From: Juglans regia
Lineage: Eukaryota > Streptophyta > Magnoliopsida > Fagales > Juglandaceae
Length of the DNA stretch: 64,000 bases
Assembly (NCBI RefSeq): GCF_001411555.2
Contig: NC_049905.1
Span: 18,156,097-18,220,096, forward strand
Direction: 5' to 3'
Made by a program: the position numbers and the translations under genes. A model generated the notes under the pieces. The model saw only the letters and a list, made by a program, of their open reading frames with translations, was not told the origin of the DNA and did not search any database. Positions 23,181 through 36,000 of this stretch are shown here, piece by piece (position 1 is the stretch's first letter; each line of letters opens with the position of its first letter).

Positions 23181-24854
23181 ATTTTCTTGTCTAATTTGTC
23201 TCTTACATTGCAGCGAATGCATATATTTTTGGGTTTCGTTCCCATGTTCTTCCTTGACGTTTTATTTTTGCTTGTACAATACTTTTTTTACACTGTCAAT
23301 CTCATTCCCATGTTCTTCCATATACAACTAATTTTTGTATATCTGCGCATTGTCTGTTTGTGGTGGTCTAAGCTGTGTAATAAGTAGCAGTTGGCAAAAT
23401 TTGTGGGTGATACAGAAACTTTGAAACAGAGTCTTATTGCTTGTAGCGTTTTTGGCAAATTTTGGTACCTTCTAATATGTACTTAATTGGTTTATGTGTA
23501 TTCTGTTACTTTGTTTGAATGTGCATATAAAATTGTTTAAAAACTAGGAATTTTATAAACTGATGATTATTTAAACCATTGAACTAGTTATCACATGTTC
23601 TGAAGGTTTCTCATCTTTTTTTGAGATATCATGCTTGCCAAAAACCATCAATTTGTATGTCTACATCTTCCACGACAGTTTGTATTCTATTGAAGTTCTC
23701 CACATGATTGACTAGGTCTCGGGATCCTATTCACAGAAGTATGCTATTGATTTGTATGTCTACAAATTCTATCAATTGTGTTTTTTTTTTCACTTACAGG
23801 TTAAAGAAGTATTTTTTAATGCGTCGTTTGTGAATTTTCTAAAATGTTGAAGTGTTTTAAAGAGTTGGAACAGGTTTTACAGAGCCATTTTATTAAGATA
23901 GCCCACTTAGAGTATTACAAGTTCCAAGATATTTATTGAACTCTAGTCAATATCCTCATCATTAAATTGTAGAAGTTCCTTGTCCAGAAAAAAACACTTG
24001 TCAATGACTTAACCACTAGGGATATAGCAGTAGCAATAGGCATAGATACAACTTAGCAAGGTAAAACTGGAAGTACCAACCAATTTAATATTTCAGAATT
24101 TAATGAATAAGAATTTTGGAATTTATCAAATCTGAGGATATAGTTCACAATCCTAGTAATATACACTGCTCCCCCATCTTCTAATACTCGTTTGTTTCTT
24201 TCTAAATCCTTTCTTGTTGCCGGCGCTCTTACTAAAAGGAAGGGATTGTTTTTTGGTTAACACAAAATCAGGAGTTTTCTTTCATAAGAGGAAGACAAAA
24301 ACCAGAGAATTCTCATTTAATTTCTGGTGAAGAAGTTGAAGTCATGATCAACTATTGCTGCCACAAGAGTACCATTGGAACCTGGTCTTCTTTGGCCTTA
24401 TATATATATAAGCATTATATATATAGTATTCATAAGAGACAATCGCTTAGCAAATACCCCCAACATCTTGGTTAATTATTATATATCATATATACTGATC
24501 TTGGCAGTGGCTTTTCACCTAATTTGTTAGGATTCTTTTTCTATATATTAATTATTTTTTTCCATTTTTTTAAATTTCTTTTTTATCTGCATCTATTATG
24601 CAGGAAGCTGCAGGGTGTCATTATAAATCTGTTTTGATCCTTATTAGCAGAACTTCAACTGGATCATCAGTAAACTAGCAAGTACATCAGCCAAGGAGAT
24701 TTCAGGTCAAATTCTTGAATGTAAATTCTCAGTTTAGGAAATCTGGTTGGATATAGGATCAATTAAATATGAAGCCAGTTGAAGCATGTACACTTGATGC
24801 TTGTCTTAGCAATGATGGAAGTATATAATATCTTTAATTCATTAATAATGGCTA

Positions 24855-24889
<35 letters not shown>

Positions 24890-25942
24890 CTATCAAGAGA
24901 AACACAGCAAGATTAAACCTAGCTTACTCAAGTACTACGTACTAATTAATTAACTAGGTCAAAAGCTAGGCTAGCCTAAGATCAGTAACCAATGCCTTAA
25001 CAGCTAGCTACCGCGCGCCAGCCTTTTTAGGAAAATGATGCCACTGATCATGCTTTCACGGTAAAAGCTAGCATTAGATGCAACCACTTTTTAAGATATA
25101 ATTAGTTTATAAAGAGTTGGCGCTCTATAGAATAGGCATAAAATATATAAATATATAATTATTGCCTTCGCTTTTTTTCCTTTTTGAGTAATTTCTTTTC
25201 TCTAATTATTGCAATTCAATATATAATGTGTGATTCATAATGATTATAATTTGCTATTTTAGGTCTACTTTCATTCGGAGTATATAATATAAGTACAATT
25301 ATATTAATTCTCTCTCAAATAACTGATGACGTACTTATTAATTATATTAGCATCGGCATCTATTTAATATTCATTGAGGCTTTTTAAAGGAATTTTTAGT
25401 CTTGGATTCTATCTATCATGTAGGTCTATATGTATGTGAGAAGAACGTGTAATTAATTCAAAGGAATTAAGGTTATTAATTCCTAATTATATATATATAT
25501 ATATATTCATCTGTTAATATAAACAACGCCGATTCTTATTGTCTTATATATATGATCCATTGTAGGAACCAAACAAGTGAATATCGCTACATAAATCTTA
25601 AAACTAATTAAGCAAAGACATAGAAAGATGATGTTACCTTTGTTTTCTAAGTTTGCATTATGTGATTATCAGCTCATTAAGCATATTTATAGTTGTGAGG
25701 AAATAATATTCCAACCAATTATATAATATATACTTAATATATGTGTGTGTATATATATATATATATATATCCATAAATATCATACTAATAATTATTATAA
25801 CTGCATGGAATTTGACGTCTTATGGAAAGGGATCACATTTATGCAATATTTGTAAGTTGCTAATTACAAGCCACTAGCCTATAGCCTAAAAGACAACCAG
25901 CAATTGAGGTCTAGATTAATTACAATCTGTATATATCACACA

Positions 25943-25980
<38 letters not shown>

Positions 25981-27716
25981 CAGCTTAGGATTGAACAACT
26001 TGAACAAAACTTTGAATTCTAAACTAATGATCAGTTCATAATAAAAACAAAAGGGAATACCTTGCTGAGAGATGAGATGATGCTCCTCATCACATCCGTA
26101 CGTTACCGCCTATTGCTCAATTTAAATATCATTTTTAAGGAAATTAAGTGTATATATATACATAGTGATCATATTATGTTGCATGATTCTTGGCATAGCA
26201 ACTAATATTTTATATAGTAATGTTATTTTTCATCTTAATTTTTATAATTCTTAATCAAACTTGTTGATCATGTTGTGATCAAGGTTTAACTTAATTACCT
26301 AGCTAGACAATTGTCAAAACTAATTAAATCCAAGGCAAAATAGATTTATGAGTACTATATATTAATTTTCCAATTAAGTACTAACATTCTTTTTACTACA
26401 TGTTTTAATGTTGCAATCTTTAATTCAACGTGTATTATAGTACGTTATGATCAACAAACTATTATACCACTAGATCTCTAATTAATTAATGACACATTTT
26501 TCATATTTTTGTTGTCACGGATCACATCCATATATAAGCAAATTTCATTGCATTTTGATAATATTAGATACCATTTCCCTTTTTTTCCTTTCAATGAATA
26601 ATTCATCATGAGTACTTTAATTATTGCTGCTTCCTCAAACCTATATATAATGAAACAACAACCAGCCCGACGATAAATCCTGGGAACAACAAAGTGACAG
26701 GAATTATAATATATATATGATCATCCATCCATGGGCTAATTACGTTAATTTAAGTCTCAAGTCAAAAAAATTCTAATGGCATTTTCATGTAGATGCCCCC
26801 TTTATGTGATTTTTTCGATAACTAAGAACCTATTCTTCAATAAATGTTGGCGAAAGCCTTTGAAGAACGTGGATCTTAGCTCCACAAACATCCATACATT
26901 GAGATTTGGTTCTACGAGAACAAGCATTGCGAAATGCTGGAAGGTGAATATAATTTTCTGTCAAATTGTATCTCATGAACCTACCAAGCTATTCGACAAC
27001 ATAGATGAGAGACATATAGTAATTCTGTCCCGTGTTATGTAAGTTTGTTTGGTGTTTTCCTTTTAAAAGTTAAGAGGTCATACTTTATTAAGTAAGAGTA
27101 TATCTAGGTGCATTTTCTCAAGGTGCAAGCACATGCACACTTATTTTACAGTTAGATTAGTAACCGATATTTCACCTATCATCGTTACGAGGACCTTATA
27201 CCTTGATATTTATGCCATATATATGAGGTACGTAGGCAGCCGGCTGACCATGTCATATATATATGAATTTATGTGCAAATTGTCGCTCTTTATCTTGCTC
27301 TTATCCACATTTTGCCTTTCCTTATGCAAGGTCTTGCATGATTGACCATCCCCATCCTTTGTCAGGGTCATCTTCCTCACTCCCATGTCACTTCATCATT
27401 TGTAAAATACCACTTTCCTTGTTTCATGTCCTATTAGTTTCTCTTTCAAGAAATATAAAATAAAAAAACATTTTAACCCAATTTTCAATACGATGCAGTG
27501 GTGCTGTCCATTAATACACACATATATCATTTTTGCAAGAACTGGGATCTTGCTGTTTGATACCTAGGAATATATAATACCCAATCTCTACATGCAGTTT
27601 TTGCATGCCCAGGAATGTAAATATCTATATACTCAAACAATATTTCCAATACGGATGGTGCGTACACCACAAACATAGCACTAATGTTGATGATTGAGCC
27701 CAGATGTTGAACGCAA
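23181..27716. other. Gene-poor AT-rich intergenic DNA
   Basis: No gene could be supported over 4.5 kb. TA microsatellites lie at about 24858-24887, 25487-25506, 25749-25770 and 25950-25979. The 88-codon frame at 26776-27042 is in a less AT-rich patch but shows no family features. Confidence 0.5.
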
Positions 27717-27850
27717 CACTAGAAGAAAAATGGTCTTTACCTGTGAGTTTTAAGTCGCTGCAATTTAAACACCTAAAAGCGAATATTTTCGCCAACTTTA
27801 GGTGAGGCTATCTCATATAAGTGACACATTTAGGAAGCTTAAAAACTGTT
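27717..27850 (+). mobile_element. CACTA-like element end
   Basis: It begins CACTAGAAGAAAAATGG and is followed by subterminal-type motifs (GTCGCTGCAATTT, GCGAATATTTTCGCC). It resembles the left end at 4319. No right end is visible. Confidence 0.4.
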
Positions 27851-28477
27851 TCAGTGGTACTTTTACGTCTATAATCATATTTGGTCTATTTTTATAAGAT
27901 CATAATAGTTAATTCCTAGTTATATTTCAGTTGTGTTATATATTTAAGTGTATAACTCAGCCATAGTCTCACTGAAAACCATAAGATTCATTATTAGAAA
28001 AATAAAAAACTTCTTATAATACATGCTGATTCCCTTGAGGAGAACATGAATGGAAATCTCTAGACAAACTCTAGAGATTTCCATTGATCCAGTTATTTTC
28101 CCAAATATGTTATTATTATAAAAAAAACGGAAAGAGTCATAACTTCTACGAATATATTTGCTTGTTAACACATAAAAATAGACCTAATAACTTAAAATAA
28201 AAAAAGCAAAGGTAAACAACATCTAACTGTAATTTAGTGGAACTCTCTGCTCATCTATTGGCAACATCTAGAAAATAGAGTTTTCCCTTTATATTAGTTA
28301 TAATCGATCTGCAATCTTAGCTATGGTTATGGTATATATAACCAGCCTAATTTGCACAAAGTGGACATTGATATTTAATCTGTAAAATTAACATGTAGGA
28401 TATTCATGAGACAGACTTAGGCTTTCAGTACCTGTATAAATATGGCTATATATTTTTATTATATCCTTGCTATCTAG

Positions 28478-28527
<50 letters not shown>

Positions 28528-29107
28528 ATATATATATATATATTACATGCATGCATGGTTAATTAAATCAACTATTAGACAATGCACTTCGATCTTCCCA
28601 TTTGCTGATCATGTTTTCTGGATGGAGTATTGGTTTCTGATATAACAATATGCAGCATGCTATATATCTAATTTAAGATTCTAGCCAAACAACTTTACAT
28701 GTAATGTCAATATATGTATATGTATGTATGTATATTTCCATACATGCTATAAATCACCGCGAAATAGACTCCATACCTTTTCCGAATACATAGGATCATC
28801 CCTTACAACTTGATGTGGGCTATATGTTCGTCTATGCCTTCCATATCACCCTCATTCATCACATTTGTTGGGGATATCAATGCCCAGGCAACCTTCAAGT
28901 AACATATATATTAGCCCCGAAGCAATCAATAGCTGAGTACTACTTATCCAATAGGTAGATAAAGTAGTGATATGCATAAATGGAGGCTGGTCATATATCA
29001 TTTTTACTTGACCATTAATTTTCATTTTTTCGATTATAAACACATGCAATCACATGGTTTTAGTGTAATTATATAAATAATTGGAATACACTAAATACTT
29101 ACTTATA

Positions 29108-29147
<40 letters not shown>

Positions 29148-30779
29148 CTCATGGATATTGCCGATAATTGATATATATATACTACTTATCCATGCTAGTC
29201 ACATATTAATTGAAGAATATAATTAACTCTACCCAACATATTAGATATTGGTATTAAGTAATAATACCAACTTGTTACTACTGCAATGGATAATATGGCC
29301 AAAAATGGCATATATTTAGAGCCCCCCCCCCAAACCAAAAAAAATATTTATAGAATAACTACTCAGAAAACACATATCCAGCATATACAACACATATTGA
29401 ATGAACATTCTGGGACTGCTCATATTCCAGGATGATACTAAGTATGCCCATTTGAGCCTTCAACAAGTGCCTCCCCTCAACCATCCCATCCTACGTACAT
29501 AAACCTTCATAAGCCTCTTCATACACAGCAAGTTTCCATCAATCTAGTTTAAGGGCTTTTGCTTGACTGTTTTTAAGTAAAAATGCAGAAAGCTAACATC
29601 TTCAAGGTATGTAATAGTCATTTAAGATTTAATCTCTGTATGGAGTTCAAATAACTATATTCAGTTCTAGCTATTCTTCAAAAGGTCCCACTCGAGTTGA
29701 ACCCTAAAATCATTTTTTATGAAGAATAAGAAGAAAATATACCTATAGCACAAAACCTACAAAAATTAAAATGCATTTGTCTATATATGATATTAATGTT
29801 TGTAATACCAACATAATGTTAATAGCATGCTAACTTGAAAGCAGTTTCACCCAATTTCTTTATCATAATGTCGTGTGGTTGAGATTTGGTAAAAGTTATT
29901 TGTGTTTTGGGAACTTTTAAATCGAAATTATAAAAATTTGATGTTTAGCCCTTGGTATTTTTTGTAGCCTATGAGCCGAGCTCATGAATGGAAACTAGCT
30001 AGCCTACTTTGTACCATCTAAACATTTGCTTCCAAATTGCTATTTCAGTTGAAATGAAACTACACTACATAAATCATTCAAAACAATACTACATCAATTT
30101 AATGAAAGGGAGGAAGTCAAGCACACTATGTCTTCCAAGTATATATCTTTCATGTAGATAACTCACTGGGATTTCTTGGACAGCAAACATGCAAATGCAT
30201 TCATTTTAAAAACTATATTTATAATGCTTGGTGTTTACTTTTAATTTTTCAATGTTTGGCTTAGTGCTAAGTATGGATAGAAGTTAAATGGTTTGATGTT
30301 GTATATAAATGTTGACTTTCCCTAATTGAAAAGGATGTAAGGAAAGTGGTTTGTACTTTAAATGGTTTAGTAAGTTTATGCAGTTAATATTGTGATTAAA
30401 ATCATTACTCCTATAACTCAATGCTTTTATTTGTATACGTTTTTTTGTATTGATTTTGTTTCATATATATTCTGGTATTGAGATTGAAAGGTTTTGAAAA
30501 TAAATTGGATTGTTGGGTGCAGATTGTAGCTTCTGGAATTGAGTGCTTTTGATTGGGCAGCACGTGACTGAGGCGGGCGGGCTTGTTAGTGAGCCCTTTG
30601 AAGGTTGTGGTTAGCTGAAATTCTTTCAGACTCCAAATTGAAGGTAATGAATACCCATGCCTAATTATCTCCCATAATTTGAAAATCATTGATTTAGCTT
30701 AGCTATGCCTTTTTGTTTGTAAAATGAAGGTGTGGACAATGTCCAGTGTTAACATCATGTTTCGTATGCTTTTGGACCA
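27851..30779. other. Gene-poor AT-rich intergenic DNA
   Basis: No gene supported. A CT microsatellite runs about 28478-28525 and a TA microsatellite 29118-29145. At 28033-28086 an inverted repeat GGAAATCTCTAGA / TCTAGAGATTTCC is present. A C-run lies at 29322-29331. Confidence 0.5.
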
Positions 30780-31450
30780 AACTCTAACAACTTAGGTCTT
30801 CGAAAATGGGTCTGCAAAAGATAGAAAAGACTGTGGCTTTGAGAGGGAGGCCTAGATGCCGAGTAACCTCTGATGCCAAAGTTAGTAAATATTCTTGAAA
30901 GTTTATAAATAATTAAAGGAGTCTAGGGATTAGAGAGATATTCTCGTACCTGAGATCTGCTATTTATACTATATGTCTGGGGAGCAGACTGTGCCTGCTC
31001 CCATAAAGTCCGCGTTTCTCGTACTGTTCATTGTGTCAGAACCTTTAAATGTGGCATGTCTCTGTGACAGCTTCATAAATGTGGTATGTTGGCCAGGTGG
31101 TTGAGTCATTAATGTGGTGTGGTTCTCCGACCTTCTTCTTTCAGTTTGTCTCACCTCTGGTCCATTTATGCCTTCTTTGTCAGTAGATCAAATATGACTC
31201 CCCGTATATCATGCTTGTTGTGAGGGAAGGTACTTGAGGACTGAACACTACTCGAGGGGTCTTCAAACCGATGAGTCTCATCCCTTGCAGCACCACTCTT
31301 CCTACAAGTTGTGTTCAGAGAGCTTTCCCATGGACCGGTTTAGGGACTATTTATCCTGGACTAGGCTTTTGATCTTGCTTTTCTTTTATGCACAGGCTTT
31401 TTGGGCTTGGGTGCCAGGGGGGAATCCCCTTACATCCCGATTAAATATTG
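30780..31450. repeat. Unclassified GC-richer repeat, possibly a solo LTR
   Basis: Composition rises above the surrounding AT-rich DNA. It contains CTATTTATACTAT (TATA-like on +) at about 30959-30971 and repeated ATGTGG(C/T)ATG(T) words at 31051-31120, but no coding domain. LTR-like by feel only; no TG/CA ends or target duplication found. Confidence 0.3.
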
Positions 31451-31489
31451 AAAATGAATAATTCGATAAAGGTGCATATGTTTCAGGTA

Positions 31490-31545
31490 ACATTATATAT
31501 ATATATATATAAATATATATATGTATATATATATATATATATATG
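31490..31545. repeat. (TA)n microsatellite
   Basis: Interrupted TA tract immediately left of a MITE copy. Confidence 0.8.
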
Positions 31546-31554
31546 AAAGAATTG

Positions 31555-31800
31555 AAGATTTTTAATTAAAATATTATAAAGTTAAAAAATTATTTTAATA
31601 TTATTTTTGTTTTAAAATATGAAAAGTAATATTTTTTTGTGTTTTATTTGTGAGTTTAAGAAAATTGTAAATATTAGGTAATGATTAGATGAAAAAATTA
31701 AAAATTAAAAATTAAAAAGTGTTTTGTGTTTGAGTGATGTTTAAGAAGAAAATATCTTAATTAAAATACTTGAAAATAATTGTGTTGCCAAACGAATCAT
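31555..31800. mobile_element. MITE, GTTTGGATAGTGA family, reverse orientation
   Basis: It reads as the reverse complement of the family core (AATATTATTTTTGTTTTAAAATATG, TTGTGAGTTTAAGAAAATTGTAA, TAATGATTAGATGAA) and ends near TTGCCAAACGAATC. Confidence 0.5.
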
Positions 31801-32469
31801 CTTCATAGTTATCCCGAAGAAAAAGATAGGCTCAAACAAAAATAATTAGATAACGTGGAGAGCACGTAGACATGCCCACAAAGATGATGTTTAACCGGAA
31901 TTGTTCCACTATGATTGAAAAGATGCATTATGTTTGTTTTTTTCTGCTCGATCGTCATATTCCACTAGTACTATTTGCTTAGGATCGAGGAAGGCTCAAA
32001 AAACCTTGCCACTCAAGTACTGGAGTACTCCTTTCATGATTTTTAGGTGAAATGGGGGATCACTTCATGAGATTTAGAGTATATATATAAATTAAGAATA
32101 ATGATATATATAAGTCCAAAATATATAAATCTGGCGTATGCTTTTTATAAAATAGTAGACCATATTATAAAAAAAACGTGTAAAAAATTCAATTTTTCTT
32201 GATAGGCCCACATTTTTATAAAAAAAAACTTAATGCAAAATTTATATTTAGAACATATCCTAGAGTTATTTGTAAATTCGTGGGAAAAGAATTCAGATCG
32301 TTTACGTTTGCATGCAGTAGAATATTGTGCTTTGACGTACCGTACCTATAATTTTATATTAGTGCATGTATATATATATATATATATATATACATATCTG
32401 AAAGATCAGATCAAACCATAAGGAAAGATATCTTTGACAGCGGGATGCATACACACATCATAATACATT

Positions 32470-32690
32470 CAGGTCTTATTTGTTTTAAGAAAACATCTCA
32501 TCTCATTTCATTTTATCTCATCTAATCATTACAATTTTTCCAACTTTCAATACAAAATAAAATAAACAATTCAACTTTTTCAAATCTTAAAATAAAAATA
32601 ATATTAAAAAATATACTCTAACAATATTTTATTCAACTTTTTAACTTTAATCTCATCTTATCTTCGAAAACAAACGAGCTCTCAGTTGCG
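32470..32690. mobile_element. MITE, GTTTGGATAGTGA family
   Basis: Left end CTTATTTGTTTTAAGAAAAC, right end CGAAAACAAACGAG; the body has CATCTCATCTCATTTCATTTTATC, TTTTTCAAATCTTAAAATAAAAATAATATT and TTCAACTTTTTAAC. It lies about 340 bp upstream of the threonine dehydratase start codon, so it may sit in that promoter. Confidence 0.7.
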
Positions 32691-33030
32691 TACACATCTG
32701 TATATGTCTCCTTCCAATAAAAAAAAAAACAAATCTGTATATATCTCTGTGTGTATGTGTGTGTATATATATACACACCACCAGAATTCTAGGAAACACC
32801 AAAACAGAGTACAAAGTCACTCTGCCTACAAGACAAAGCTGGATGATAAATAGCCCATAAAAGCCTCCACGTCAAATATACTCTGCATGCTCTTTATTAG
32901 GAAAGACCAGTCGTGTATATTCTGTTTTGGTGTTGCTAGAATTCTGGTGGTCCAAATATACATATAGGATTGTTGGGGTTGGGGAAGGGTTTTCATGGAG
33001 TACTGCTCGCATCTCTTTGTGTCTCCAAGA

Positions 33031-36000
33031 ATGGAGGTTCTCTGCTTCACTTCTTCACCTGGTTTTCCTTTATCTCGCAGCAAACCCCACCACTCTCCCT
33101 TCCCACCCATGATCAGAACGTTAACCCTAAACAAATACCACAAAACCCGACCCTCCAATGTTGTTACTGCAACGTTGACAAACCCTGCGCTGCAGAACTC
33201 CCACAAGCCCTTAGGGCTCACTCCTCTAATCAGTACTACGCCACCTGAGACCTCAGATCATATGCCACCCCAGTTAATGAAAGTCTCGGCTGAGTCTTTA
33301 GTGTATGAGAGTGGCTTTCTTGGTGTTGCGCCTGAAAAGTTGGCGGCGGCCGCCGGAGATGGCGGGTATGGGTTCCAGCATGCCATCGGTTACTTGCCCA
33401 AGATATTGTCGTCTAAGGTTTATGATGTTGCGGTCGAGACACCAATGGAATATGCTTCAAAGCTCTCTGAGAGGCTTGGTGTCCATATTTGGCTCAAGAG
33501 AGAGGATCTTCAACCTGGAGTATGTTCTCAGAAACAGATTCTCAAAGGCTTCTCATAGACCTGTTGACCCATTCATTTTCGTCTTTCTGAACAATAAAAT
33601 GAAATGGAAACAAGAGAAGAAATTCAAATAATAAACTGACTAAAAAACTCAATAGCAAATCTTCACAATTACTAGGAGAACCGAGAAAACCTTCTTTATA
33701 TCTTTTTTGTTTGTGGGTCTCCTTTTTTAATGTTTCGAAAGTAAATATGTACAAAACTGGCTAGCTAGCAACTATGATTCACACCTTACGAGTTGGGCTA
33801 GCATTACAAAGAGATTTACAGAGTAAAGTTTCTAACTAATACAAATGAAACCAGTTCTAGAAATTTCAATCATCAGGATTCATTTTGGTCTTTTCAAAGG
33901 ATTCATTTATCGGAAAGTGCTTTTAGAAATTGCCCTTAATTCCTTTTTTTTGGTCTTCCACGTTTTCAGAACAGAAAATGCTTTGTGCACTGACACTAGA
34001 AAACACAGCTAATGTCTTCGAAGTTTCAAATTGCTAGGTGTTCTCCTTCAAGCTGAGGGGAGCTTATAACATGATGGCCAAGCTTTCAAGGGAACAGTTG
34101 GATAGGGGAGTCATTTGTTCATCAGCAGGGAACCATGCCCAAGGTGTTGCGTTATCTGCACAAAAGTTGGGTTGTGATGCTGTAGTTGCGATGCCCGTTA
34201 CAACTTCTGAAATCAAAGTTGATGGCCCTTTCCCCTTCTGAACAAAAGCTTTTGTTTTGTCTGTTTTTTTTTTTTTTTTTTTAATTTTCGTAATCTCAAT
34301 TTCTTTTGGTATTACACATGTTTAGCTGAAGACGGTGGAGAGGTTAGGTGCTAAAGCTGTACTTGTTGGCGACTGCTATGCTGACGCACAACAATATGCA
34401 AAACAGCGGGCCAAAGAAGAAGGCCGAACATTTGTACCTGGTTTTGATCACCCGGATGTCATAGCGGGGCAAGGGACTGTAGGAATGGAGATCGTGCGTC
34501 AAATGCCAACTCCATTACATGCAGTCTTTGTGCCTGTTGGAGGTGGTGGGCTGATAGCTGGAATTGCTGCCTATGTGAAGACAGTTTGCCCTGAGGTATG
34601 TGACTTGATTTCCTTGAGATTCAACGAAGCAATGTATTTGGGCTAGTACTTCAGTGGAATGCCTGAGAAACTTAAAAAGTGAAAACATAACATACTTCTT
34701 GGGTTCAAGCACCCAAGTCAAACTTTGAGTTCATGACATTTGGGCACTTTGTCTTTATGTAACACTTTCAAATAAGAAATGTGACATAATGGAAAACTTC
34801 GTTTAATCTAACCTATCAATGCATTGATATCAAAAGGATGAACAAAAAATATTATTCCTGGGTTTTGGCTTGTAGACTGCTCAAAGTTTTCTGCTATGCC
34901 ATAAGAAATTGGGGTGATGCATGACAAGCTTTTTATTCTGTCTATGTACTAACATCATATATGATAACTAACTAGTATTACTCCAGTACAACATATTGTG
35001 TGAAATAAATTTGATGATTCACTTTTCTGTTTGATGGTGTGATTCAACTGAGGAGTGACTTAACTGTTGAGTACATTCCTCTTTTCCAAAGCTGGTCCTC
35101 AGCGTTTCTAAACAGACAGATAGCTCTCTTCTACTGACCTGTATTCTGTTTCAAATCTTATTTTCTTGAAGATTCTATTTTTTATATCATTTATTTGTTA
35201 GATGTACTATTCAAGACCAAATTCTTGGTTTATTTATTCATTTATTTCAAATGCTTCAGTTCCAGTCTCCTTAGTGATCAGGGATACTGAGTTACGGGCC
35301 TATAGAACAAATCCTGCTTAAGTAAAGTCATGGATTCTTGGAATTCATCGTTGTATTTATTCAATTTTTGTCCCACTTACCATGTGATACTTTTCCTCCC
35401 ATTTATTTTGGCCGGTGTGTGGATCTTCTATTTACATGTGAGTAAGACCATAATAATCGCTGTCAGTAACATCTTACATGTAGGTCAAGATTATTGGGGT
35501 GGAGCCATATGATGCAAATTCAATGGCACTGTCACTTTTCCATGGGCAGCGAATTATGCTTGATAATATAGGAGGATTTGCAGATGGAGTTGCTATGGAA
35601 GTGGTTGGGGAAGAAACTTTCAAGTTGTGCAGAGAACTCATGGATGGAGTAGTTCTTGTAAACCAGGATGCTATCTGTGCAACAATAAAGGTGCCTCTCT
35701 TCCAACTCTTATATCACATGCTTTTGCATGACAATTTTCCATTGATTTTACGGTGTATTTAGTTTCTGTTGTTTTTAATATTAATGAGAGACAACATAAA
35801 TTTCCTGATAACATGCTACTGAGGGCCACTGTTACCTGATATCTAAACCTGATTCAAGGTTTCAAAAATCAAGATGAACATTTAATACTTGCCTAATACA
35901 TGATGGACCCAAAAATTTTTTTTGTTGAGATAAGCTCAAGTGAGCCGTGTGAATGTGATTTGCTTTTGGAACAATGTCTGTTAAAGGGTTAATACTACTT

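Noticed and set aside
22708..23331. 207-codon plus-strand frame
   Set aside because: Phe/Ser/Pro-rich, spans a CACTA-like leader, ends in low-complexity sequence; no recognised domain.
26776..27042. 88-codon frame on the plus strand
   Set aside because: No family features, no splice context, and isolated in AT-rich DNA.
32826..33221. 131-codon minus-strand frame
   Set aside because: Antisense shadow of the threonine dehydratase first exon and leader.
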